DNA of 64,000 bases from Labia minor (GCA_963082975.1 OY720344.1:2356001-2420000); one strand, 5' to 3'. Shown: positions 15,901 to 29,700, numbered from the stretch's first letter. The notes: generated by a model from the letters alone, not told the origin. Numbers and translations: made by a program.

Positions 15901-18900
15901 TAATATTTTTATGATGTAAAATGAACGAATTTATTATTTATTTTTAAAACATTTCATTTTTTAATTTTCCCGTAACAATTATGGAAGGTCATCGTAGGAT
16001 GACCCTAGGTTTTCGGCATAAAAAATTATTTTTAGTAAGAAAAATGAATAATATATTTTTTTAATATTTTTATGATGTAAAATGAACGAATTTATTATTT
16101 ATTTTTTAAAATTTCATTTTTTAATTTTCCCGTAAAAATTATGAAAGGTCATCTTAGGATGACCCTAGGTTTTCGGCATAAAAAAATAATTATTCATCAG
16201 AAATATGAATAATATATTTTTTTAATATTTTTATGATGTAAAATGAACGAATTTATTATTTATTTTTAAAAATTTCATTTTTTAATTTTCCCGTAAAAAT
16301 TATGAAAGGTCATCTTAGGATGACCCTAGGTTTTCGGCATAAAAAAATAATTATTCTTCAGAAATATCAATAATATATTTTTTTAATATTTTTATGATGT
16401 AAAATGAACGAATTTATTATTTATTTTTAAAACATTTCATTTTTTCATTTTCCCGTAAAAATTATGAAAGGTCATCGTAGGATGACCCTAGGTTTTCGGC
16501 ATAAAAAAATAATTTTTAGTAAGAAATATGAATAATATATTTTTTTAATATTTTTATGATGTAAAATGAACGAATTTATTATTTATTTTTAAAAATTTCA
16601 TTTTTTAATTTTACCGTAAAAATTATGAAAGGTCATCGTAGGATGACCCTAGGTTTTCGGCATAAAAAAATAATTATTCATCAGAAATATCAATAATATA
16701 TTTTTTTAATATTTTTATGTTGTAAAATGAACGAATTTATTATTTATTTTTTAAAATTTCATTTTTTAATTTTCCCGTAAAAATTATGAAAGGTCATCTT
16801 AGGATGACCCTAGGTTTTCGGCATAAAAAAATAATTATTCATCAGAAATATGAATAATATATTTTTTTAATATTTTTATGATGTAAAATGAACGAATTTA
16901 TTATTTATTTTTTAAAATTTCATTTTTTAATTTTCCCGTAAAAATTATGAAAGGTCATCTTAGGATGACCCTAGGTTTTCGGCATAAAAAAATAATTTTT
17001 AGTAAGAAATATGAATAATATATTTTTTTAATATTTTTATGATGTAAAATGAACGAATTTATTATTTATTTTTAAAACATTTCATTTTTTAATTTTCCCG
17101 TAAAAATTATGAAAGGTCATCTTAGGATGACCCTAGGTTTTCGGCATAAAAAATTAATTATTCATCAGAAATATCAATAATATATTTTTTTAATATTTTT
17201 ATGATGTAAAATGAACGAATTTATTATTTATTTTTAAAACATTTCATTTTTTAATTTTCCCGTAAAAATTATGAAAGGTCATCGTAGGATGACCCTAAGT
17301 TTTCGGCATAAAAAAATAATTTTTAGTTAGAAATATGAATAATATATTTTTTTAATATTTTTATGATGTAAAATGAACGAATTTATTTATTATTTTTAAA
17401 AATTTCATTTTTTAATTTTCCCGTAAAAATTATGAAAGGTCATCGTAGGATGACCCTAGGTTTTCGGCATAAAAAATAATTTTTAGTAAGAAATATGAAT
17501 AATATATTTTTTTAATATTTTTATGATGTAAAATGAACGAATTTATTATTTATTTTTTAAAATTTCATTTTTTAATTTTCCCGTAAAAATTATGAAAGGT
17601 CATCTTAGGATGACCCTAGGTTTTCGGCATAAAAAAATAATTATTCATCAGAAATATGAATAATATATTTTTTTAATATTTTTATGATGTAAAATGAACG
17701 AATTTATTATTTATTTTTAAAACATTTCATTTTTTAATTTTCCCGTAAAAATTATGAAAGGTCATCGTAGGATGACCATAGGTTTTCGGCATAAAAAATT
17801 AATTATTCATCAGAAATATCAATAATATATTTTTTTAATATTTTTATGATGTAAAATGAACGAATTTATTATTTATTTTTAAAACATTTCATTTTTTAAT
17901 TTTCCCGTAAAAATTATGAAAGGTCATCGTAGGATGACCCTAAGTTTTCGGCATAAAAAAATAATTTTTAGTTAGAAATATGAATAATATATTTTTTTAA
18001 TATTTTTATGATGTAAAATGAACGAATTTATTTATTATTTTTAAAAATTTCATTTTTTAATTTTCCAAAAATTATGAAAGGTCATCGTAGGATGACCCTA
18101 GGTTTTCGGCATAAAAAAATAATTTTTAGTAAGAAATATGAATAATATATTTTTTTAATATTTTTATGATGTAAAATGAACGAATTTATTATTTATTTTT
18201 AAAAATTTCATTTTTTAATTTTACCGTAAAAATTATGAAAGGTCATCTTAGGATGACCCTAGGTTTTCGGCATAAAAAAATAATTATTCATCAGAAATAT
18301 GAATAATATATTTTTTTAATATTTTTATGATGTAAAATGAACGAATTTATTATTTATTTTTTAAAATTTCATTTTTTAATTTTCCCGTAAAAATTATGAA
18401 AGGTCATCGTAGGATGACCCTAGGTTTTCGGCATAAAAAATTAATTATTCATCAGAAATATCAATAATATATTTTTTTAATATTTTTATGATGTAAAATG
18501 AACGAATTTATTATTTGTTTTTAAAAATTTCATTTTTTAATTTTCCCGTAAAAATTATGAAAGGTCATCGTAGGATGACCCTAGGTTTTCGGCATAAAAA
18601 AATAATTTTTAGTTAGAAATATGAATAATATATTTTTTTAATATTTTTATGTTGTAAAATGAACGAATTTATTATTTATTTTTTAAAATTTCATTTTTTA
18701 ATTTTCCCGTAAGAATTATGAAAGGTCATCTTAGGATGACCCTAGGTTTTCGGCATAAAAAAATAATTTTTAGTAAGAAATATGAATAATATATTTTTTT
18801 AATATTTTTATGATGTAAAATGAACGAATTTATTATTTATTTTTTAAAATTTCATTTTTTAATTTTCCCGTAAAAATTATGAAAGGTCATCTTAGGATGA

Positions 18901-20989
18901 CCCTAGGTTTTCGGCATAAAAAATTAATTATCCATCAGAAATATCAATAATATATTTTTTTAATATTTTTATGATGTAAAATGAACGAATTTATTATTTA
19001 TTTTTAAAACATTTCATTTTTTAATTTTCCCGTAAAAATTATGAAAGGTCATCGTAGGATGACCCTAGGTTTTCGGCATAAAAAAATAATTATTCATCAG
19101 AAATATCAATAATATATTTTTTTAATATTTTTATGATGTAAAATGAACGAATTTATTATTTATTTTTAAAACATTTCATTTTTTAATTTTCCCGTAAAAA
19201 TTATGAAAGGTCATCGTAGGATGACCCTAGGTTTTCGGCATAAAAAAATAATTTTTAGTTAGAAATATGAATAATATATTTTTTTAATATTTTTATGATG
19301 TAAAATGAACGAATTTATTTATTATTTTTAAAAATTTAATTTTTTAATTTTCCCGTAAAAATTATGAAAGGTCATCGTAGGATGACCCTAGGTTTTCGGC
19401 ATAAAAAAATAATTTTTAGTAAGAAATATGAATAATATATTTTTTTAATATTTTTATGATGTAAAATGAACGAATTTATTATTTATTTTTAAAAATTTCA
19501 TTTTTTAATTTTCCCGTAAAAATTATGAAAGGTCATCTTAGGATGACCCTAGGTTTTCGGCATAAAAAAATAATTTTTAGTAAGAAATATGAATAATATA
19601 TTTTTTTAATATTTTTATGATGTAAAATGAACGAATTTATTATTTATTTTTTAAAATTTCATTTTTTAATTTTCCCGTAAAAATTATGAAAGGTCATCTT
19701 AGGATGACCCTAGGTTTTCGGCATAAAAAATTAATTATCCATCAGAAATATCAATAATATATTTTTTTAATATTTTTATGATGTAAAATGAACGAATTTA
19801 TTATTTATTTTTAAAACATTTCATTTTTTAATTTTCCCGTAAAAATTATGAAAGGTCATCGTAGGATGACCCTAGGTTTTCGGCATAAAAAAATAATTAT
19901 TCATCAGAAATATCAATAATATATTTTTTTAATATTTTTATGATGTAAAATGAACGAATTTATTATTTATTTTTTAAAATTTCATTTTTTAATTTTCCCG
20001 TAAAAATTATGAAAAGTCATCGTAGGATGACCCTAGGTTTTCGGCATAAAAAAATAATTATTCATCAGAAATATCAATAATATATTTTTTTAATATTTTT
20101 ATGATGTAAAATGAACGAATTTATTATTTATTTTTAAAAATTTCATTTTTTAATTTTCCCGTAAAAATTATGAAAGGTCATCGTAGGATGACCCTAGGTT
20201 TTCAACATAAAAAATTAATTATTCATCAGAAATATCAATAATATATTTTTTTAATATTTTTATGTTGTAAAATGAACGAATTTATTATTTATTTTTTAAA
20301 ATTTCATTTTTTAATTTTCCCGTAAGAATTATGAAAGGTCATCTTAGGATGACCCTAGGTTTTCGGCATAAAAAAATAATTTTTAGTAAGAAATATGAAT
20401 AATATATTTTTTTAATATTTTTATGATGTAATATGAACGAATTTATTATTTATTTATAAAAATTTCATTTTTTAATTTTCCCGTAAAAATTATGAAAGGT
20501 CATCTTAGGATGACCCTAGGTTTTCGGCATAAAAAATTAATTATTCATCAGAAATATCAATAATATATTTTTTTAATATTTTTATGATGTAAAATGAACG
20601 AATTTATTATTTATTTTTAAAACATTTCATTTTTTAATTTTCCCGTAAAAATTATGAAAGGTCATCGTAGGATGACCCTAGGTTTTCGGCATAAAAAAAT
20701 AATTATTCATCAGAAATATCAATAATATATTTTTTTAATATTTTTATGATGTAAAATGAACGAATTTATTATTTATTTTTAAAACATTTCATTTTTTAAT
20801 TTTCCCGTAAAAATTATGAAAGGTCATCGTAGGATGACCCTAGGTTTTCGGCATAAAAAAATAATTTTTAGTTAGAAATATGAATAATATATTTTTTTAA
20901 TATTTTTATGATGTAAAATGAACGAATTTATTTATTATTTTTAAAAATTTCATTTTTTAATTTTCCCGTAAAAATTATGAAAGGTCATC

Positions 20990-23900
20990 GTAGGATGACC
21001 CTAGGTTTTCGGTATAAAAAAATAATTATTCATCAGAAATATCAATAATATATTTTTTTAATATTTTTATGAAGTAAAATGAACGAATTTATTATTTTTT
21101 TTAAAACATTTCATTTTTTAATTTTCCCGTAAAAATTATAAAGGTCATCGTAGGATGACCCTAGGTTTTCGGCATAAAAAAATAATTTTTAGTTAGAAAT
21201 ATGAATAATATATTTTTTTAATATTTTTATGATGTAAAATGAACGAATTTATTATTTATTTTTTAAAATTTCATTTTTTAATTTTCCCGTAAAAATTATG
21301 AAAGGTCATCGTAGGATGACCCTAGGTTTTCGGCATAAAAAATAATTTTTAGTAAGAAATATGAATAATATATTTTTTTAATATTTTAATGATGTAAAAT
21401 GAACGAATTTATTATTTATTTTTAAAAATTTCATTTTTTAATTTTCCCGTAAAAATTATGAAGGGTCATCGTAGGATGACCCTAGGTATTCGTCATAAAA
21501 AATTAATTATTCATCAGAAATATCAATAATATATTTTTTTAATATTTTTATGATGTAAAATGAACGAATTTATTATTTATTTTTAAAAATTTCATTTTTT
21601 AATTTTCCCGTAAAAATTATGAAAGGTCATCGTAGGATGACCCTAGGTTTTCGGCATAAAAAATTAATTATTCATCAGAAATATCAATAATATATTTTTT
21701 TAATATTTTTATGTTGTAAAATGAACGAATTTATTATTTATTTTTAAAAATTTCATTTTTTAATTTTCCCGTAAAAATTATGAAAGGTCATCGTAGGATG
21801 ACCCTAGGTTTTCGGCATAAAAAAATAATTTTTAGTAAGAAATATGAATAATATATTTTTTTAATATTTTAATGATGTAAAATGAACGAATTTATTATTT
21901 ATTTTTAAAAATTTCATTTTTTAATTTTCCCGTAAAAATTATGAAAGGTCATCGTAGGATGACCCTAGGTTTTCGGCATAAAAAATAATTATTCATCAGA
22001 AATATAAATAATATATTTTTTTAATATTTTTATGATGTAAAATGAACGAATTTATTATTTATTTTTAAAAATTTCATTTTTTAATTTTCCCGTAAAAATT
22101 ATGAAAGGTCATCGTAGGATGACCCTAGGTTTTCGGCATAAAAAAATAATTTTTAGTTAGAAATATGAATAATATATTTTTTTAATATTTTTATGATGTA
22201 AAATGAACGAATTTATTTATTATTTTTAAAAATTTCATTTTTTAATTTTCCCGTAAAAATTATGAAAGGTCATCGTAGGATGACCCTAGGTTTTCGGCAT
22301 AAAAAAATAATTATTCATCAGAAATATGAATAATATATTTTTTTAATATTTTTATGATGTAAAATGAACGAATTTATTATTTATTTTTAAAAATTTCATT
22401 TTTTAATTTTCCCGTAAAAATTATAAAGGTCATCGTAGGATGACCCTAGGTTTTCGGCATAAAAAAATAATTTTTAGTTAGAAATATGAATAATATATTT
22501 TTTTAATATTTTTATGATGTAAAATGAACGAATTTATTATTTATTTTTTAAAATTTCATTTTTTAATTTTCCCGTAAAAATTATGAAAGGTCATCGTAGG
22601 ATGACCCTAGGTTTTCGGCATAAAAAATAATTTTTAGTAAGAAATATGAATAATATATTTTTTTAATATTTTAATGATGTAAAATGAACGAATTTATTAT
22701 TTATTTTTAAAAATTTCATTTTTTAATTTTCCCGTAAAAATTATGAAGGGTCATCGTAGGATGACCCTAGGTATTCGTCATAAAAAATTAATTATTCATC
22801 AGAAATATCAATAATATATTTTTTTAATATTTTTATGATGTAAAATGAACGAATTTATTATTTATTTTTAAAAATTTCATTTTTTAATTTTCCCGTAAAA
22901 ATTATGAAAGGTCATCGTAGGATGACCCTAGGTTTTCGGCATAAAAAATTAATTATTCATCAGAAATATCAATAATATATTTTTTTAATATTTTTATGTT
23001 GTAAAATGAACGAATTTATTATTTATTTTTAAAAATTTCATTTTTTAATTTTCCCGTAAAAATTATGAAAGGTCATCGTAGGATGACCCTAGGTTTTCGG
23101 CATAAAAAAATAATTTTTAGTAAGAAATATGAATAATATATTTTTTTAATATTTTAATGATGTAAAATGAACGAATTTATTATTTATTTTTAAAAATTTC
23201 ATTTTTTAATTTTCCCGTAAAAATTATGAAAGGTCATCGTAGGATGACCCTAGGTTTTCGGCATAAAAAATAATTATTCATCAGAAATATAAATAATATA
23301 TTTTTTTAATATTTTTATGATGTAAAATGAACGAATTTATTATTTATTTTTAAAAATTTCATTTTTTAATTTTCCCGTAAAAATTATGAAAGGTCATCGT
23401 AGGATGACCCTAGGTTTTCGGCATAAAAAAATAATTTTTAGTTAGAAATATGAATAATATATTTTTTTAATATTTTTATGATGTAAAATGAACGAATTTA
23501 TTTATTATTTTTAAAAATTTCATTTTTTAATTTTCCCGTAAAAATTATGAAAGGTCATCGTAGGATGACCCTAGGTTTTCGGCATAAAAAAATAATTATT
23601 CATCAGAAATATGAATAATATATTTTTTTAATATTTTTATGATGTAAAATGAACGAATTTATTATTTATTTTTAAAAATTTCATTTTTTAATTTTCCCGT
23701 AAAAATTATGAAAGGTCATCGTAGGATGACCCTAGGTTTTCGGTATAAAAAAATAATTATTCATCAGAAATATCAATAATATATTTTTTTAATATTTTTA
23801 TGAAGTAAAATGAACGAATATATTATTTTTTTTAAAACATTTCATTTTTTAATTTTCACGTAAAAATTATAAAGGTCATCGTAGGATGACCCTAGGTTTT

Positions 23901-26900
23901 CGGCATAAAAAAATAATTTTTAGTTAGAAATATGAATAATATATTTTTTTAATATTTTTATGATGTAAAATGAACGAATTTATTATTTATTTTTTAAAAT
24001 TTCATTTTTTAATTTTCCCGTAAAAATTATGAAAGGTCATCGTAGGATGACCCTAGGTTTTCGGCATAAAAAATAATTTTTAGTAAGAAATATGAATAAT
24101 ATATTTTTTTAATATTTTAATGATGTAAAATGAACGAATTTATTATTTATTTTTAAAAATTTCATTTTTTAATTTTCCCGTAAAAATTATGAAGGGTCAT
24201 CGTAGGATGACCCTAGGTATTCGTCATAAAAAATTAATTATTCATCAGAAATATCAATAATATATTTTTTTAATATTTTTATGATGTAAAATGAACGAAT
24301 TTATTATTTATTTTTAAAAATTTCATTTTTTAATTTTCCCGTAAAAATTATGAAAGGTCATCGTAGGATGACCCTAGGTTTTCGGCATAAAAAATTAATT
24401 ATTCATCAGAAATATCAATAATATATTTTTTTAATATTTTTATGATGTAAAATGAACGAATTTATTATTTATTTTTAAAAATTTCATTTTTTAATTTTCC
24501 CGTAAAAATTATGAAAGGTCATCGTAGGATGACCCTAGGTTTTCGGCATAAAAAAATAATTTTTAGTAAGAAATATGAATAATATATTTTTTTAATATTT
24601 TATGATGTAATTTTTTATGATGTAAAATGAACGAATTTATTATTTATTTTTTAAAATTTCATTTTTTAATTTTCCCGTAAAAATTATGAAAGATCATCTT
24701 AGGATGACCCTAGGTTTTCGGCATAAAAAATTAATTATTCATCAGAAATATCAATAATATATTTTTTTAATATTTTTATGTTGTAAAATGAACGAATTTA
24801 TTATTTATTTTTAAAAATTTCATTTTTTAATTTTCCCGTAAAAATTATGAAAGGTCATCGTAGGATGACCCTAGGTTTTCGGCATAAAAAAATAATTTTT
24901 AGTAAGAAATATGAATAATATATTTTTTTAATATTTTTATGATGTAAAATGAACGAATTTATTATTTATTTTTAAAAATTTCATTTTTTAATTTTCCCGT
25001 AAAAATTATGAAAGGTCATCGTAGGATGACCCTAGGTTTTCGGCATAAAAAATAATTATTCATCAGAAATATCAATAATATATTTTTTTAATATTTTTAT
25101 GTTGTAAAATGAACGAATTTATTATTTATTTTTTAAAATTTCATTTTTTAATTTTCCCGTAAAAATTATGAAAGGTCATCGTAGGATGACCCTAGGTTTT
25201 CGGCATAAAAAATAATTATTCATCAGAAATATCAATAATATATTTTTTTAATATTTTTATGTTGTAAAATGAACGAATTTATTATTTATTTTTAAAAATT
25301 TCATTTTTTAATTTTCCCGTAAAAATTATGAAAGGTCATCGTAGGATGACCCTAGGTTTTCGGCATAAAAAAATAATTTTTAGTAAGAAATATGAATAAT
25401 ATATTTTTTTAATATTTTATGATGTAATTTTTTATGATGTAAAATGAACGAATTTATTATTTATTTTTTAAAATTTCATTTTTTAATTTTCCCGTAAAAA
25501 TTATGAAAGGTCATCTTAGGATGACCCTAGGTTTTCGGCATAAAAAATTAATTATTCATCAGAAATATCAATAATATATTTTTTTAATATTTTTATGTTG
25601 TAAAATGAACGAATTTATTATTTATTTTTAAAAATTTCATTTTTTAATTTTCCCGTAAAAATTATGAAAGGTCATCGTAGGATGACCCTAGGTTTTCGGC
25701 ATAAAAAAATAATTTTTAGTAAGAAATATGAATAATATATTTTTTTAATATTTTATGATGTAATTTTTTATGATGTAAAATGAACGAATTTATTATTTAT
25801 TTTTAAAAATTTCATTTTTTAATTTTCCCGTAAAAATTATGAAAGGTCATCGTAGGATGACCCTAGGTTTTCGGCATAAAAAATAATTATTCATCAGAAA
25901 TATCAATAATATATTTTTTTAATATTTTTATGTTGTAAAATGAACGAATTTATTATTTATTTTTAAAAATTTCATTTTTTAATTTTCCCGTAAAAATTAT
26001 GAAAGGTCATGGTAGGATGTCCCTAGGTTTTCGGCATAAAAAAATAATTTTTAGTAAGAAATATGAATAATATATTTTTTTAATATTTTTATGATGTAAA
26101 ATGAACGAATTTATTATTTATTTTTAAAACATTTCATTTTTTAATTTTCCCGTAAAAATTATGAAAGGTCATCGTAGGATGACCCTAGGTTTTCGGCATA
26201 AAAAAATAATTTTTAGTTAGAAATATGAATAATATATTTTTTTAATATTTTTATGATGTAAAATGAACGAATTTATTATTTATTTTTTAAAATTTCATTT
26301 TTTAATTTTCCCGTAAAAATTATGAAAGGTCATCGTAGGATGACCCTAGGTTTTCGGCATAAAAAATAATTTTTAGTAAGAAATATGAATAATATATTTT
26401 TTTAATATTTTAATGATGTAAAATGAACGAATTTATTATTTATTTTTAAAAATTTCATTTTTTAATTTTCCCGTAAAAATTATGAAGGGTCATCGTAGGA
26501 TGACCCTAGGTATTCGTCATAAAAAATTAATTATTCATCAGAAATATCAATAATATATTTTTTTAATATTTTTATGATGTAAAATGAACGAATTTATTAT
26601 TTATTTTTAAAAATTTCATTTTTTAATTTTCCCGTAAAAATTATGAAAGGTCATCGTAGGATGACCCTAGGTTTTCGGCATAAAAAATTAATTATTCATC
26701 AGAAATATCAATAATATATTTTTTTAATATTTTTATGATGTAAAATGAACGAATTTATTATTTATTTTTAAAAATTTCATTTTTTAATTTTCCCGTAAAA
26801 ATTATGAAAGGTCATCGTAGGATGACCCTAGGTTTTCGGCATAAAAAAATAATTATTCATCAGAAATATCAATAATATATTTTTTTAATATTTTTATGTT

Positions 26901-27302
26901 GTAAAATGAACGAATTTATTATTTATTTTTAAAAATTTCATTTTTTAATTATCCCGTAAAAATTATGAAAGGTCATCGTAGGATGACCCTAGGTTTTCGG
27001 CATAAAAAAATAATTTTTAGTAAGAAATATGAATAATATATTTTTTTAATATTTTATGATGTAATTTTTTATGATGTAAAATGAACGAATTTATTATTTA
27101 TTTTTTAAAATTTCATTTTTTAATTTTCCCGTAAAAATTATGAAAGGTCATCTTAGGATGACCCTAGGTTTTCGGCATAAAAAAATAATTATTCATCAGA
27201 AATATGAATAATATATTTTTTTAATATTTTTATGATGTAAAATGAACGAATTTATTATTTATTTTTAAAAATTTCATTTTTTAATTTTCCCGTAAAAATT
27301 AT
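20990..27302. repeat. Right-edge satellite subfamily with its own higher-order units
   Basis: The rightmost 6 kb uses mostly the CATCGTAGG core and private variants not seen further left. Examples are AAGGGTCATCG with TATTCGTCAT (about 21461, 22745, 24191, 26485) and TTATAAAGGTCATCG (about 21137, 22422, 23869). Spacings of roughly 8 and 9 monomers point to separate higher-order units. Four monomers (near 24601, 25417, 25751, 27054) carry a short internal duplication of TATGATGTAA. Confidence 0.8.
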
Positions 27303-27372
27303 TTGTTTTTTTTATTATTAAGTTCATTTATTAATTTTTTTAGATCATAGTTATTTTTCTCCCTTAAAAAAA
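27303..27372 (-). mobile_element. Reversed Helitron fragment at the satellite edge
   Basis: The complement of this stretch matches the internal part of the full Helitron copy at about 35736-35801, including AACTATGATCTAAAAAAATT and AATGAACTTAATAATAAAAAA. It directly abuts the last satellite base. A Helitron part in the opposite orientation starts at 29891, at nearly the same internal point of the element. Confidence 0.7.
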
Positions 27373-27785
27373 ACTTATCTAATTGTGTGGTGCTAGGGGA
27401 TTTGAAAATTATTAATCGGAATATGAAGATTTCGTTTACAGTTTCTGTCATGTTCGACCTCCATCCAACATCTCTTAATCATGTGATCTATATATTTAAT
27501 TTTTTTTGTGATTTATTGTAAAAAAATTTAAACAAATAAAAATTTTCACTTTGTTAATTTATATAAATTTCAATTTAAACTGATTGTGAGGGATACGCTT
27601 TGCCAATACTCTGAATAATTTCTGTACAGAAATATTGAATGTTCTTAGCAAGATTTGATATAATGTTGTACGATTTGTCCTAAATCTGAATTAGAAGAAA
27701 ATTATAAATTGCCTCCTCTTCCAGCCCAATTCATTTACCCACCTATGTTGCATAAGGCATCTAAATTTCTTAAAACTCCGTTTTT
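27373..27785. other. Unassigned AT-rich spacer
   Basis: There is no recognisable gene or repeat family in these 413 bases between the Helitron scrap and the palindrome. A 65-codon frame starting near 27709 runs into the following repeat and has no protein-like features. Confidence 0.6.
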
Positions 27786-28382
27786 ACCGACCGACGATAG
27801 TAAGGGAGGGAAGGTATTGTTTTCACACCAAATTTCACATGTGGATATTTTTACATATCTCCACGAATCATGCATTTTCTTATCAGAAAAAACTATTTTA
27901 ACATGATGTCTGTCCGTCCGTCCGTCCGTATAGATGTGTACAGCCTGAACGGCTCAACCGTTTTTGATGAAATTTGGTATATTTAATTAATGCATCAGTG
28001 GGATGAATGGATCAACTTTTGGTTCAAATCCGGAAACCGGAAGTGGTAGTATTAGCGATCGACAATAGGAAGGGAAGGGTTATTTTCACACCAAATTTCA
28101 CATGAGGAGATTTTTTTATATATCACCACGAATTATGCACTTTGTATTGGTTTTATCGTCGGGAAAATCATATTTATTAGTTTTTTCTTGATTTAAAATT
28201 TTATGACGTCATCGAGCCATTCATGGTCTTGCATATATATTATAAATAAAATAAAATTAAAAATGTTTATATTTATTATTTATGTATTTCTATATGTTTT
28301 TTATTACATTAATAGATATATTAAAATTATTTTAAATTGTTTCTGTAGCTGGAAATTAATTTACTTTAAACCGTCGGTCGGT
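27786..28382 (+). mobile_element. Family X element, left arm of palindrome
   Basis: The copy begins ACCGACCGACGATAGTAAGG and ends at CCGTCGGTCGGT, so the two ends are inverted repeats of ACCGACCGACG. It lacks the last 25 or so bases found in other copies (TCGGACCTGGCCACAGGTC plus AACTTAT). Internal marks shared with the copies at 39555, 46114 and 62280 are the CCGT tandem near 27913, ATGAAATTTGG, CCGGAAACCGGAAGTGG and TATGACGTCA. The first about 100 bases are repeated in diverged form about 255 bases later. No coding capacity is seen. Confidence 0.85.
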
Positions 28383-28811
28383 AAGTTGACCTGTGGCCAG
28401 GTCCGAACCGACCGACGGTTTGAAATAAATTAATTTCCAGTTACAGAAACAATTTCAAATAATTTTAATATATCTATTAATGTAATAAAAAACAGATAGG
28501 CATACATAAATAATATATATAAACATTTTTAATTTTATTTTATTTATAATATATATGCAAGACCATGAATGGCTCGATGACGTCATATAATTTTAAATCA
28601 AGAAAAAACTAATAAATATGATTTTCCCGAGGATAAAACCAATACAAAGTGCATGATTCGTGTGGTGATATGTAAAAAAATCTCCTCATGTGAAATTTGG
28701 TGTGAAAATAACCCTTTCTTTCCTATCGTCGATCGCTAATACTACCACTTCCGGTTTCCGGAGTTGCACCAAAAGTTGATCAATTCATCCCACTGATGCA
28801 TTAAGTAAATA

Positions 28812-29700
28812 CAGTGGTGCCTCACACAACGAACTTAATTCGCTCCAGGAGCAAGTTCGTTATGCGAAAAGTTCGTTATGTGAAACGCGTTTTCCCATAA
28901 CAATACATGTTAAAAAAAATAATTCGTTCTGTAGCATAAAATATGCTAAGATGGCATAATAAAAGATAAAATTTTTGTTACTATTTTTATTTAGATACAT
29001 ATTTAGAAAAAAAAAAAAAACATAATTAAATCTAAAAAACCACCCCCTGCTGGCTTTGAATTCTTCTTCATTATCTTGATTGCTGCTACTTCCAGGGATG
29101 TTTTTCTTTAGATCGTCATAAATTCTCTTGGCTTTGTGACAGATAATATCTTGGGTTGTTAAGTCACCTTTCACCTGCCTGTCCTTAATCCAAATCGCTA
29201 ATAGCCTCTCCATTTCCTCGTGGATTGAAGACCTATGTTTTTCATGAAATAATTTTGATACTCCTTTGGCTACTTTGGCTGATTTGATTGCATCCTTATT
29301 TGTCAAAATGGTGTAAATCGTGGTCTTGCTGAGGCCAAACTCTTTGACGAGGTCACACTGTTTTACCCCAAATTCACTCCTTCTAATTATTTCCTGTTTT
29401 ATTTCAACAGAAATCACCTTCTTTTTGTTAGAAGCCATGATATAAAAAAAAAATTTTGAATGATAATGATAATTGAATATGGTAATGAAGAACGATTGCC
29501 GCGATACGTGTTTAAGTTAAGTGCATAAATTAATGACTGCCTGCAGTGCCTGCGCAAGGGGATGCAATACAACGGCAGTGATCGTGGAAGCTCGGGCGAG
29601 TTCGTTGTGTGAAACGAAGTTCGTTGTATGAATCATGAAATTTAGTTCATTATGGTTCGTTGTGTGCAGCGTTCGCTGTGCGAGGCGTTCGTTATGCCTG
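28812..29700 (-). mobile_element. Tigger-like (pogo superfamily) DNA transposon, internally deleted
   Basis: The 889-bp insert starts CAGTGGTGCCTCACACAACG and ends with a related inverted end (complement CAGGCATAACGAACGCCTCG). It is flanked by TA on both sides (28810-28811 and 29701-29702), the target duplication of the Tc1/mariner/pogo group. Removing it restores the uninterrupted family X sequence TAAGTAAATATACC. Both subterminal regions hold repeated GTTCGTTATG or GTTCGTTGTG motifs, which look like transposase-binding sites. The encoded protein keeps only the DNA-binding half, so this copy cannot move by itself. Confidence 0.9.
28860..29438 (-). pseudogene. Tigger/CENP-B-like transposase, N-terminal DNA-binding part only
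   Basis: The 192-codon frame starts MASNKKKVISVEIKQEIIRR. Residues 8-50 look like the pipsqueak/CENP-B N-terminal helix-turn-helix, with a GVKQCDLVKEFGLSKTTIYT core. Residues 70-137 correspond to the second helix-turn-helix of Tc5/CENP-B type and end in FKASRGWFFRF, a motif shared by Tigger and jerky-type proteins. After residue 137 the frame runs into low-complexity Phe/Asn-rich sequence. The whole DDE catalytic domain, normally about 250 further residues, is missing. The start is the first ATG after a plausible leader inside the element. What remains could bind the element's ends if expressed, but that is inference. It is a transposon relic and not a host gene. Confidence 0.85.

Larger units (their letters stand above)
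1..27302. repeat. 161-bp satellite DNA array (about 170 monomers)
   Basis: The stretch consists of head-to-tail copies of a 160-162 bp monomer, for example starting at 1, 163, 324 and 484. It has no interruption and runs off the left edge. Each monomer has an AT-rich part and a GC-richer core holding CCCGTAAAAATTATGAAA, the hairpin GGTCATC-N4-GATGACC, and CCTAGGTTTTCGGCAT. The N4 loop is mostly GTAG or TTAG while the stem arms stay largely constant. A second variable block switches between TTATTCATCAG and TTTTTAGTAAG or AGTTAG. No reading frame of 60 codons exists here. The last monomer is cut off after CCCGTAAAAATTAT. The monomer length is close to a nucleosome repeat. A centromeric or pericentromeric position is possible but is inference only. 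Confidence 0.98.

Noticed and set aside
1-27302. CRISPR-like or other functional repeat array
   Set aside because: Repeats are directly joined 161-bp units with no unique spacers, in a eukaryotic genome; this is satellite DNA.
28203-28433. 76-codon frame across the palindrome centre
   Set aside because: It reads AT-rich family X sequence and the junction; no protein features.
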